From Siniperca chuatsi (lineage: Eukaryota > Chordata > Actinopteri > Centrarchiformes > Sinipercidae), in assembly GCF_020085105.1 (NCBI RefSeq), contig NC_058055.1, forward strand, positions 20,586,822 through 20,650,821: a DNA stretch of 64,000 nucleotides, written 5' to 3'. Position 1 is the stretch's first letter, and every line of letters starts with the position of its first letter. Below the pieces are notes generated by a model. It saw only the letters and a program-made list of their open reading frames with translations, made no database searches and was not told where the DNA came from. Shown here in pieces: positions 24,341 to 35,900 of this stretch. Made by a program: the position numbers and the translations under genes.

Positions 24341-27300
24341 CTGTCTGACTCTACCTCACTCTGCCTTTTCACTAAGGCCCTTTATGCCTGCCAAACACTC
24401 ACTCCACCTCACTTGCAATATAGTAAATCCCATCACCTGGCTGTAAAAATAACTGCCAGGCACCTGGGTGACAAGCTGGTCAGCCAGACAAGGACAAGAA
24501 AACAGTCTGAAGACTTTCTAGTCAAGGTCAGTCGTCTGGACTCAGTTGTTTCACTTATAGCTAGAACGTTTTGCGTTCAAGTACCACAGGACAGAAATAC
24601 TAACCTAATATCAGAATGTACAGTTTTTGCATAGTTAGCTTAGAATCAAACTGAAAACTAAGTGTGTCTACGTGCTTATTCAGAAACATTTCAATGCTAC
24701 TTTTACTAATTTTTTTTCTCTCACCAGCTCAGCTTTAGATTCAGCATCAGCATCAGGGCAGTATGCATTTACTCTCCTTGCTACCTTAAATTCAAGCATG
24801 AACTGCATCAAATTCACAGCACCGTGGTTATTGTATGCCATGACTATTCATAATGTAACTAATACTATACAAAGATGAGGAGAAGTCACACTGGTTCTAC
24901 AGTACATTAGAATTGCATTGTGTGTGACATAATGGAAGGATGCATGCTAGCATACTACTCATGACCATGTGCTGCTTCATGTAGTCTTACACATTCGTAT
25001 GGAGCTGGAACTCGTCAGTCTTGTATCCAACCGCAAAGTTGCTCTGGGTGATCCTGTTCCTGCCAGCCTCGAAGGTCATCTGGTAGCCAGCCAGCCAGCC
25101 CTCGTAGCCCACCACCGCTGCGCCGTGGACGGCTGTACCATTGATGTCGTAGTTAACATCACAGCCAAGGTTGATGTGGTCGCACTTGTAGCCTGTCTTG
25201 ACCTTGCCGCTCTTCTTGCTGGCAGGATGTTTGGGGAGAGAGAGCAGGTTGTCAATGTCAAAAGCCAACGTTTCCCAGCTAGAAACATCACACTGTTGTG
25301 ACAATGAAATAAAAAAAAGAAGTGCGGTTTATCAGGGCTACAGACTGCGACCATTTAGTCACATACTTCCAGCCATTTTAAGATGGCCATTTTGCAATGA
25401 ATTGTTTATACCTCTTCTCTGTAGCTCTAAAAGCACATGAAGAAGTACTTTCTCACTCAGCTGTTCTTACCCGGTGTTTGGCGAGAAGGAGGAATCAAAC
25501 GTCAGCTTCAGCCCCTTAGCCAACTGTGGAAATGGCAAGAAAGATATAGCAAACAAAAATAAAGGTTCAGTTTAATTAAACTGTTCAACTTTAGCAAAAC
25601 TTGTTCATCAGATGAAACTGTAGTCCAATTTACAACAAGGCAAATGGCAGCCACTACTTGAGTGACAGGCCTTAGTGAATACAGAGAAAGGAATATATGT
25701 TACTACCAATAGTAATCCAAATCACATTTTATACACGTTTTAAATTTTCTTGGCCCCCCACACCCCATCGCCAACCTGGTCTTCAAGGGTGATCTCGGTC
25801 CCCAGGGTGTTGTCGGTGTTCCACTTCTCTGTGAAGGTCAGTCCATGCTCCGCCCACTTGTACTTGGTCTCCAGGGATCCAGCGACCTTGCTGGTCTCAG
25901 TGTTGGCAGAGCCTGTGCTGGTGAACTCCTGCAGATGATCGTATTGTTGTCAGAGTCCTACAGACAGGTTAACTAGCCAGGTACATTACAATATTACATT
26001 ACAATATGTCATTTTATTGTTAATATCTTGCATCAAAATACATTTTCATTAGGTGTTTACATTGGGTTTTAGACAGTGATGTAGTCCTGTAAACCTTCCA
26101 CCAACACTGTCTGCATTCAACATCTACTGCTACTACTAATATTAATCAATAAAATGAGGAGTTCAGAAACATATGCACTAGATTTGGGGTTGATCCCACT
26201 CTAGAACATTAACGTGATCTAAAATCCTGAAGGTCCATTTACAAGGTCAATAAATTCATTTAACTTAAACCTGAAGTAAACTAAGACATACCATATATTT
26301 GACTGATCTGACACAGCATCTTCTCAAACTCCATTTAAAAAGAATTATCATATCAGTCAGGTAGCCGAGGCCAAGGTGTCCTGGCAGCGTTTAGGAGATC
26401 AGATAAACAGCCACTTGATTATCAGCCAAGTGTCTCTTAAGCCATGATAGGACGGCTGGAGTGGCAGCTCTGACAAAGTGATAATGACTGGCGTCGACTT
26501 ACCAGTCCATTCTCAGACTTTGTTTTCAAGTCCAGCTTGATGAGCCCAAAGCCTGAAACAGACAACATTTAATAAAAGATCAAAATGATGTTGGGGTGAC
26601 AATAAACATCTGTCCTGATCTAAAATAACCACTCTGAAACATTATTGAATTAAATACATTACAGATTGTAACTACATTGAATGGCTATTGCTGGAAAAAA
26701 TGCCACCCATAAATAATTACAAAAAACAGGAACAGGCTTCTTAAAACCCAAGCAATGGATAATCCTTAAAAACAAGTACTACTGCCAATACTATTAGTCC
26801 TAACCATTCTATACTAATTATATTAATACATATTTAAAAGGATCCCTTTAGATGTTTCAAAACACATCAAATCAAGTCATTGATTACTAATGTCTGTGAA
26901 ATACCCATTTATCAGCCTCCTGAGTACATTTAAAGTTATTTATATGCCACTGACTGAACGGGTGTATTGATTTGATGTAGATTCTGTGAGATCATTAGTC
27001 CTGTCAGTTATGAATAATAGCTGGAAGGCTGGTTAAACCGATCCTGGCTAAAGCCTAAAGCCTCATTCCTGGCCCTGCCCAGCATTACAGCTATCAATTG
27101 GTTCACCCAAACACACTTCACATGACCCAGAGATCTCCATGTTCATGTACCTTCTGGCCTGGTACGATTCCTCACTTGTCCTAGCTTCCCCTTCACTAAA
27201 CCTACTAATTCACCCATCACTGTCCATCGAAAGCTGCAGTTCCCACCCTACAAAATGGTCACTAGCTTCACAACTACTCTCAGTTTTGAGGCTTTTCTGT

Positions 27301-28098
27301 GAAGGTGATGGCCACCACCTAAACCTGCAGTGAAACCCACAGTAATGAATTACAGTCACTGCCAAACTTGCAGTGATTCAGCCTTCATGGTACATTTGAA
27401 TCAGTCTGCTGCAACAACTGGGACTTCCCTAGATATTAAATGGACATCATTCAGTAACCCTTGGAGCACAGCTGTGTGTATACACAAAACACATCTCAAC
27501 GACATCCACTCTAACTGCTCTGTACTACTCCTAAACATGTGTTCAGCTAGTGGTAAGCGAAAAACAGTACAGTAACTGGTTTGAATCATTAAAGTTGGGA
27601 TTTCGGTAAACATTGAGTTGTATGCAGGGACTGGATTTGTACAATCTCTGAGAGGAAGTGTTGCATTGAATCTTGCAAGAAATCTCCTTGACATTACTTG
27701 ACAGCACAATATAGGAAGATGGTATTGTTCTTCTAGTGTATAGAGTGATAAACCATTATATATTTCTTCCAATGGCAGAAGGTATTCATAAAACTAGGAC
27801 GGTGTAGTCCCTCATTCGTCCAGGAGTGTTCTATCGTAGAAAAGGTTATTTTTCTACAAAATAAAACTAGAAACAAATTCTACCACAGTTACCCTCGTCA
27901 ATGAAGAAACAGAGAAAAATTTCAAATGAAGACACTAACGTGCAATAAAAACACAGTTTATTTTTTTTAAATGGTCTTGATTTAGAGAAGCATTAGCAAT
28001 AAATGAGTATGGTTGGCTGCTCGGTGCTTACCGTATCCCTTGGTAAAAACATCCTTGGCAGACTTTCCAAGGTCAACGTAGGTGGGAGGTACAGCCAT
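21971..28098 (-). CDS. vdac1: Voltage-dependent anion channel 1
   Basis: Eight coding exons on the minus strand: 28098-28032, 26552-26503, 25928-25776, 25523-25471, 25218-24991, 24012-23862, 22748-22691 and 22062-21971 (67, 50, 153, 53, 228, 151, 58, 92 nt; total 852), giving exactly 283 residues and TAG, the usual VDAC length. All junctions are GT-AG and in phase. The protein starts [18 protein letters not shown] (the pore-lining N-terminal helix), keeps the GLK motif at 94-96 and Glu73, and ends [10 protein letters not shown], the C-terminal beta-signal for outer-membrane insertion. The family forms a 19-strand beta-barrel in the mitochondrial outer membrane that passes ATP/ADP, metabolites and ions and docks hexokinase. 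Cys127 is kept; Cys120 occurs where human VDAC1 has Arg as I recall, and Ser232 replaces human Cys232. VDAC1 rather than VDAC2 or 3 is chosen from synteny with kct2 and tcf7; Glu73 disfavours VDAC3. The start has A at -3. Confidence 0.97.
23080..23728. mobile_element. Terminal-inverted-repeat element in vdac1 intron
   Basis: About 650 bp. The left end has atccacactaatacg followed by ttttcgttttaaaacac. The right end has gttttaaaatgaaaatg followed by tattagtgtgggtgtagcc, an inverted match. The interior (tgaaaacgccgttgacccc, gtctggacgggtggaaac) is typical of a non-autonomous DNA transposon frequent in fish. No transposase frame. Boundaries are approximate and I found no clear target duplication. 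Confidence 0.65.
23820..23844. repeat. (ACT)n run beside a vdac1 splice donor
   Basis: About eight ACT units, 17 bases into the intron from the coding exon 6 donor at 23861-23860. Confidence 0.9.
24308..24331. repeat. (CT)n microsatellite in vdac1 intron
   Basis: About 12 CT units followed by imperfect tctgtctctgtctg. It lies in the intron between coding exons 5 and 6. Confidence 0.9.
26553..28031. other. vdac1 intron between coding exons 1 and 2
   Basis: About 1.48 kb with no nested gene or confident repeat. Open frames here lack any family resemblance. Confidence 0.7.
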
Positions 28099-28101
28099 TA
28101 T

Positions 28102-30300
28102 CTGCAAAGAGAAAGATTATGATCAAGGGTGTGACTAAGAACAAGGCAGAAAACGAAAAAATTCAACAGTCTCTCTTGAAAATAACACCCATGCTGTCTT
28201 CCCTCTGTGTTACAGCTTTAGGACAGCCAGAGCCCACAGTAACACAGCAGAGGGAAAGACACAGTAACCACTCTGTAGCAGAAACTCAGACTGACAGATC
28301 AGATGTGATGTGCTTGGGGAGAGAGCAGTGCTGCTGAAAGAGGAAGGCGGGAGCAACTGGAGGTCACTGATGAATAGCAAAGGTACAAATCTACAAATTA
28401 ACACTTGCGCGCACACACACATTGGTTCAAACATTCCTGTCATTCCTACAGTGGTCAGCTTGTATGCAGGTGTCACATTTTGCCGTTAGCTGTCAATTTC
28501 CAGTTTGGAGATTTTAAATACATTAAAACGCTTTGTCAATACATTGTCAATGCATTCATTGATTCCTTTCCATATGCCCATTATGTTTCAAACTACTTTA
28601 CATAAAAAGTAACTATAGTCATTTTGCCGAATCAAAACTTGATGTTTCAAAGTGGAAGAAGCCAAGTTTAGAAAGAACAATGAGGGCCACAGAGTGAAGC
28701 ACAAAGCAGACTCTTTGCTAACCCTCTAGATTGGTTGCTGCTCTCATGTAGGTGTGCACCTCTTTATCCTTCATTTTCCTAAACAGCCAGTTGTGCAAGT
28801 CTATTTTGTCATTAGAATAGATGTAGATTCCATTTTTCAATGGCACAACAGTTATCACAGTTACGTTGCGCAGGCCTATGTGATAACATACACGTGCATA
28901 CTGATAGTAGATAGAACAGGAATTTGAACAGTTTACCAAGTGAATATCAACCTTAGGTCTCACAATTTCCCAGTTAACATTTCTTAAATCCCAAGAACTG
29001 CAACTATTCTACAGTATTGCAATATCTCTTTCTGTATGATTAAATGTGGTTTATCATTACAACAGAACAATTAAGCAATGTTTCTCAAAATAAATGTGGC
29101 AAACAAATTACATCCCTATGCACATTTGAGCCCCAGATGTTTCTCTACACCTACCACTTCCTCCTCAAATTTTGGCCAGCTCTGACACAACAAATGTTTG
29201 TCTATCCCTAGCGTGTTCTAAGGCCCATGTCCAGCTCTAGCCCCCCTGAATCATTCAGGATACCCGCCCATGAGAAGCCCTCTGAATCCAGTCATCATGA
29301 GTGTACTGTGGTCATAAAAAAGTACTTGGACAGGAAGTGGACTAAAGTCACATATCTGCAGTGCCTGTTAACACATGCACAAAAAGCATGCCCACTAAGC
29401 CATTCACCCTGTGCTAACACACATAAAGTCTATCAGTACACCCCACTGCGCCTGAATAGTTTTATGGCTTTCACACATGGCTACAGGAAGAAATGTCAGA
29501 GGCCATAGAGGACGGATGACTAGGGCAATCCTGTATATGCGATACTCTGCAAAGTCTTGTCACTGAGGTGTCCTGAGTAAACCTTAATGACTTTAGGTTG
29601 AAGAGGGCTTTCTTATCTTTCTATAACAGTTACACCAAATATCTTTACAAAAGAAAGAAGGCATCAATCCCATAGCATGATGAGGACAATTCATGAAATG
29701 TTACACTTTCCGATCTCAGTTTGGGATCTATCACTGCCCTTCAGCACCACCTTAGCTTTAGTCTAATTCAGGGAAATTCAGCTGTGAGACAAACCTCCAA
29801 TTGATTTGAGAAGTCTAGCTTCCCTCCAGAGTGAATACAGCAGTGGCCACTTGACTCAGACAAAGAGGTTTATGAAGGTAATGAAGGCAGCATCTCCCTG
29901 CCCTCGCCTGCTAACAGATTAGCATTAGCTAGCTATCAAGGTGGACAGCGGGCAAGTTTCTCCAGGGAGTAATGTTATGGCAGGTTGACAGACAGGGAGC
30001 CCGTGCTGTGTCAACCGTAAGCTAGCTAAGCTTCTTTATTTCTAGCTACCTGAATAACTGCTGACCACTGACCCCCTGCACTTTCAAATGACCGCACCGC
30101 AAGACATTAGCCACCAAGCTAACAGCAGAACATAGGCCTAGCATCACTGCTGCACGTCGAGCTGCACCCAAAAATCAAAGGATGAGACGGACAGCTCCGG
30201 GCTCCGGAGGTCACAATCCACCGGCTGATAGCAGTGACAGAGCTGTGCAGTAAAGAAAACGTCAGCTCTGTTGCATTTCAGTTATAGATACATAACGTAC
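28102..30300. other. vdac1 5' UTR intron
   Basis: About 2.2 kb between the acceptor CTTTGCAG before the ATG exon (exon begins at 28101, three bases upstream of ATG) and a donor GTACGT at 30300-30295. No repeat recognised. Confidence 0.6.
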
Positions 30301-30480
30301 CTCTGTGTTCCAGTCCTTCTCGAGAAGGGGTTTGTCAACTGCACAAAGGGAGGAGAGAGGAGGGAGGTGGTGCGGCGTCACGTACGTTACAAGTCACGCA
30401 AGCAGCAGCAGCTTCTTGTCATTGTCAAAGATACAACATTCAATCAAACAGCAAGATGGTTCACACCCTAATTCAGCGTT
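30301..30480 (-). promoter_or_regulatory. vdac1: vdac1 untranslated first exon and promoter area
   Basis: On the minus strand a candidate 5' UTR exon ends at 30301 with GAACACAGAG|GTACGT. The area around 30370-30400 is locally CpG-rich and carries a cgtcacgtacg word that could serve E-box or ATF/CREB-type factors. The transcription start is not resolved, so the upstream limit is approximate. Confidence 0.55.
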
Positions 30481-30586
30481 CCAGCCTGAGTGGCATCGGC
30501 GGGGCAAAACTACGACGGAATCCCACTGTTCCCACACAAGCCTAGTAAAGTACTTTGCGTAGCCTTCTTCTTGTGTAACACTACAT

Positions 30587-31110
30587 TAGTGGTGTGAAGT
30601 AACAAAGTACATTTGGTCAAGTGCTTGTACGTTAGTCGAGTATTTACATTTAATCGTACTTTAAACATCCCTTTTCAGATAAAATATTGTATCAGAGGGA
30701 AATATTGTAGGCTACTTTGTACTCACTACATATGCGAGCTTCAGTAAACACCTACTTTACAAAATGTATAATCAGCGTATGAAATATCATTCACTGTTAT
30801 TGCTCTAAATCCCCAAATAGTAGGCTATAAAAGGTAACCTGGGTAAAATCACCTCCACCTCGACCAGTTCCACCTTAAAAATGCTGCTAACAACTTAATG
30901 CATAACAATAATAATCCAGTAATATAATAAATGAAACGGGTCATTCTGCATAATGAGTACTTTTATATTTGATACCTTAATTACATTTTGTTTATCGGCT
31001 AATCCTTCTGTACTTTTATTAAGTAAAGTCTTGAATGCAGGACATTTATTGGTACCAAAGTAATTTTACATGGTGGTATTAGTACTTTACTTAAGGATCT
31101 GAGAATTTTT
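30587..31110 (-). mobile_element. tacttaagta-type terminal-repeat element, copy A
   Basis: Begins agtggtgtgaagtaac with acaaagtacatttgg and ends near tactttacttaaggatctg. Internal words such as aataataatccagtaatata and cataatgagtactttta are shared with copy B (about 31655-32174). It belongs to the same family as the element at 61789-62253 but lies in the opposite orientation. Non-coding. Limits are approximate. Confidence 0.7.
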
Positions 31111-31379
31111 ACAGTACTTAGCACTACCATTTGGATTAAATTTTACTTCAGACCAAAAAGTATCGTTAAAAAATAGAAGCAAAGCAGAATAATACAAAAA
31201 AAGCCAAGTACAAATAGGCCTAGCAACAAATAGACAAACGCTTTCTCAGTTAAGGAACACTTATGAGAATGGGCAGGGTAGTCATTTTCAGTCTTTCGTT
31301 TGCCACAAGTTATTACACCCGAAAACGGAAATAGCAAAAAGTGAAGATCTCGCTTTGCAGCATTCTCTCTGGTATCGGC

Positions 31380-31560
31380 TGTGTATTACCTTGACGCAGG
31401 CGCAGTTTACCCCGCGCAACACGCAACTCCCGCAGCATCAGCGGGGTGGGAGTCCTGTTAACAGCTGACTGGAGATCAGCTTTCTACACCATAACCGCAA
31501 ACCTCATCCCAGCGTGCAGTTTATACAAACAGAGGACACATCTCAGCAGCTGTAATGTTA
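31380..31560 (-). promoter_or_regulatory. CpG-rich segment, possible second vdac1 promoter
   Basis: A short GC- and CpG-rich island in AT-rich surroundings, about 1.1 kb upstream of the nearer first exon. On the minus strand it reads tgcgcggggtaaactgcg, then cctgcgtcaag, followed by a GTAATA donor-like site at 31389. tgcgcctgcg resembles, with mismatches, the palindromic site of NRF-1, a factor used by many mitochondrial genes. Function is inferred, and an unrelated CpG patch is possible. Confidence 0.35.
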
Positions 31561-31654
31561 CATCACATCTGTAGAGGACAGGGGGACAGGATGAGCTCAT
31601 AAAGCTCATAGTTGACCTCTACTGTTATATGATGAAAGTCATTCACAACCTGCA

Positions 31655-32174
31655 ACTACTACAAAGCTTTTAAAACTATTTTTACTCACTTCAATTTTCT
31701 GCTACTTTCTACATTTCAGAGGCAAATAGTATACTTTTTACTCCACTACACTTACTTGACACTTATAGGTACTGGTTACTTTTCAGGTTAATCTTTTACA
31801 TAAAAAGAGGTGTTCCTTTATAAAATCTGATGCTATTGTTACAGATGAAAGTACTCAACGCTATATAAACTATATAAAGTAGTTAAAAGTTTCACCTCCG
31901 CTGGCTACAACATGAAAATTCTGCTGACATGTCAATGCAACAGCAATAATAATCCAATAATATAATATCTAATAAATTATAGATCACTGAGAGGGATTAT
32001 TCTGCTGCATAATGAGTACTTTTACTTTGATACTTTAAGTACATATAGCTGATAATACTCATGTCCTTTTACTTAAGTAAGATTTTCAATGCATGGCTTT
32101 AACTTGCAACAGAGTATTTTGTAGTATTTCTACTTTTACTTAAGTAAAAGATCTGAATACTTATTCCACCACAG
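31655..32174 (-). mobile_element. tacttaagta-type terminal-repeat element, copy B
   Basis: Same family and orientation as copy A. It ends with tacttttacttaagtaaaag, then atctgaatacttattccaccac. Together copies A and B bracket the CpG-rich segment at 31380-31560. Confidence 0.75.
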
Positions 32175-32494
32175 TCTGATTTATATTTATGGATCATAAA
32201 TAATGCTATATTATAACTGCATTACCACAAGATCAGTATTTCCCTTGAAACATTTTTGTACATATCATACATTAAATGTTATGTTTTTTTTTTAATCATC
32301 TGAATGTAAATATCTTTGTCACAAGGATGGTTGTGGACAATGATTTGTTAAAAGACCTGCAGTAAGTAATCATCATGAGGTGAACTAAACCAGATCACAA
32401 TATTCCCATCAAAATGACAGGGTATCCTTAATTAAATAAAACATACAAATATTATTTTTAATCATTGCTATTGATTCTAAGGCTGACATCATTC

Positions 32495-32920
32495 CACAAA
32501 TATCAGATTGAATATCAGCTCCCTCACCAAAAAAGCCCAGCAGAGGATGTACTTCCTGCGGCAGCTGAAGAAGTTCAACCTGCCAAAGAAAATGATGGCG
32601 CACTTCTACGCTGCACATCTCTGGGATTATATCTTGCACATTGCACATATTCTTTATACCTCATACTGTGAACTTTTGCACATTCCCTGGTCAATATTTT
32701 GCATTGCTGCACAAGACTGTACAGCTCTTTGATTGTTAAATACAGTTAGATTATTTTTATAATATATTTTCAGATTTTATTGACAATTTTCTACTTTCTA
32801 TTTATGCTTCTTGACTTGCAGTACTAGCTTTTTATCTTTTTATTTTTATTTCCTCTTACTATGTTTATTGTTATGCACCAAAACACCAAGACAGGCAGTT
32901 GAGTCGTATATTCACAAGTA
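32495..32920 (+). pseudogene. LINE reverse-transcriptase 3' remnant
   Basis: The frame from about 32508 encodes SLTKKAQQRMYFLRQLKK followed by FNLPKKMMAHFY, a hallmark of the C-terminal reverse-transcriptase region of fish non-LTR retrotransposons of the CR1/L2/Rex type. The frame then degenerates. The following AT-rich sequence up to gttatgcaccaaaacaccaa near 32890 looks like the element's 3' UTR. It is 5'-truncated and non-functional. Confidence 0.75.
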
Positions 32921-35900
32921 AAATAGGATAAAGCAACCTTGTCCTGCCTTACCCTCCTAGTTGTGAATGCAGAGCTGGGCTATGAAATGTTTTTTGCAGT
33001 TTTGTTGAATTTTTGTGCGCAGAATTCGCAGAAATACAGCAGTGTGGTTGAGTTAAGGGAACGTTGCCAAAACCTTAAGGCGCTTCCTTTGCAACGGGCA
33101 CAACTGGCAGCAAAAAGCTACACCTCCTACTGAACCTCTTTCACCCATAAATAATTTCATTTTGAATTGTTTTCTTTGCTTCTTATTTGAAATACGCTCA
33201 CCTCTGATATTTATTTATTTTTTGTTACTGGTAACATCTCTTTATCACATACCAGAATCAAAATGACGGAATTAATGAAAACTCAAACCACTGATAAATA
33301 CAAATTCCCCTGCCTGATATAAGAGGTCATTGGAATCCCCTGATATAAAAGCAAGACTTTCATCAGCAGATCAGGAAATTACAATCAGCCATCAACCAAA
33401 CACTTTATTAGTCTGTTTGGCTGGTTTAGTCTGTTCTGTCAACAGTGTGAGGGTAAAAACCCATAGCAACAACCTTTCTACCTTCTCCACAAACACGTGA
33501 TACTGCAGCGACTGAACTTCTGCTTGTATTAAAACAGTAGAAAAACACAAATCTGACTGGAGTCACTGGGTTAAAAATGAGAGAGGTTGTGATCAGTTTT
33601 AGCCAGTAGATGTCAGTGTTGGTGACAATCTGAAGAAACGCAGTACTGTGAGTAAATTGGGTGTTTCAGAGTAACGGATGCACTGTGGCTTAGCAGCAGA
33701 CTTCACCTCTGTCTCTTTTAAGAATAAATTCGAATTCATCAGTTATCCACAGTGTAATTTATGAAATGTTTCAGCAACATTTTAAATGTAATTCTCTAAC
33801 TTTTAGCGCTTTGTTAGTTAAGATTCATTTGTAAACCTTTATAATTTAAAAAAATATAATCAAAACAGCATTTTGTCCCTGTCACGTGAAAACCATGTAG
33901 CTTTTCGTGAGCTTTTATAAACAACCCAGTCTTCATCTTTTTTTCAGATAATCCAGTGTGTTTTTAAATGGTTTATTCAGTTTAAGAAATAAGAGAATTT
34001 TCTCAACCCATAAAGGAACATCATTCAGTGTATCAGAAAAACTCGAAATGACGAAATTTGGAGATATATGGTTTTCACTGGACAATGATAAGTGATTTTG
34101 TGTCTTTGTTTTTAAAAATACAATAATCTGTTTCACTTTTAATTTTATTCCCAAACGTACTCAAGCTGTACATAAAACATTGTTTTCCCTCCCATATAAT
34201 TGTCATCTCTTTAACTCAAATGCAATGTTCTGTAATGGGTTTTTTGTCCCACATACTGAACACACTACAGAGTATTTGTGCAGTCCTATATTTCATTAGT
34301 TTTTGCTTTACTCAAGTGTTTCCAATTTATCTAGTTTAAGACTCTGCAACTGCAAGCAAAATATTCTGCTAAAAAGCATTTGTCAAAGAGCCTGCATTTA
34401 CTTGATTCTTTATGGAAAAGGATTAACATGCAAAACATTTAGTTTATAAGATTAACTTAGAGAGAAAAGTCAAAGCCAAATATATTTTTCCACTTGCCAG
34501 AAGGACTTTATATTGAACATGTATTTTTTTTAAGTACATTGAATATTAAATACGGATTAGTGTATTTCTCCTGTCACTAAACTATTGACTTGCAGCAGAT
34601 AGATGTATCTGCTTTTTAAAAACTTTATAAACTTCAAGAGTTACTTTTTGGATCATTCTTCAAACATTGCCGGCTGGCTTTATTACAAACGTTTTGGTTT
34701 TTTCCTATGCAGTTTTTGACACATTTTGATGCAATATCATCAGAAAATGTCTTGGTGAGTTTAATGTTTTCAAGATATACTAAAGGCAGCTATGATGGGA
34801 AACTAGTGATTAATAACATTAATTAAAGTCACAATTGCAAACAGCATAGCTCATAAATAATAGGAGCTGTCTCATGACAGATTAGAGAAGAGATAGCTCA
34901 TTCTTTACTCATTCACCAACATCCACAGCTTGTTGTCATTAAACAAACATATTTAACTTATTTCCTGGTGTGTATTTAGAAGTTTCCATCTCTGTTTTAT
35001 GTTCTTGCATCACTGAATCTCAAATAACATTTAATCAACAACTAGTAACATGTTTGTCGCCTGTCGGTCGCCTTCAGAGGCAGCCAAAATTCATTTCTAG
35101 ATTATCCTCGAGTCATATCTGGATGCTCTGCTTTCATCCCCCAAGCTTCAAAGCCAACACTACGCTCACTTCAAACAGCCGTCACCGAGTGCCAATCAAA
35201 TCCCGCTCCAGAAGACAACAAACACAACAGAAAATGCTAATCAACCCGGGCCAAGCATCACCAAAGTAAATAAAATAAATTGTAAACAGATGCCATAATT
35301 TGCAACATATGGATAAATAAGGCAGTATGTCATCTTTCTTTTTCATTTTTTTAATTCAGTGGTTCACACAGGGTCCAAACTCCTCTGCCTCTCTCACTTC
35401 TCTCCATCCATCCATCCATCCATCCATCTCAAACCCTCTCTTATGAGTCAGTGACTTCACTGCATGCTGCTGCTTTTTCCAGCTCAGAGTGGAAGTCCAT
35501 AACCCAGGGTCTGGTTAATACAGGGGTATAAATCACTTCGCTCATGTTCCTGTGTTCAAACAGTCTGAGGCCAGTAACCTTTTTACCTTTGTTTCTGTGG
35601 GATCAAATGCAACATTCAGCATGCTTAAAAGGTTTTTGTAAGAGATTTAATGGTTCGAAGTTTCCACTCCCTCAAATTTGGAGGGATTTCTGCCATCAAA
35701 TGGGATAGTGAAAGAGATGACAGGTCCATATGGATAAATAAAATCACTCATTCAGTCATTGGGCACAGTCCAAAAGTATCAAAATGAAAACTACCGATGC
35801 AAAGCAATTTGGTTTTTATGTCATGAACTGACGTCTTTCATTGTGAGAAACAAGAAATATTTGTGTAGGTCAGGACTCATAAAACATTGCAACAAAATCT

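Noticed and set aside
24969..25304. Plus-strand frame of 110 codons
   Set aside because: It is the antisense shadow of vdac1 coding exon 5.
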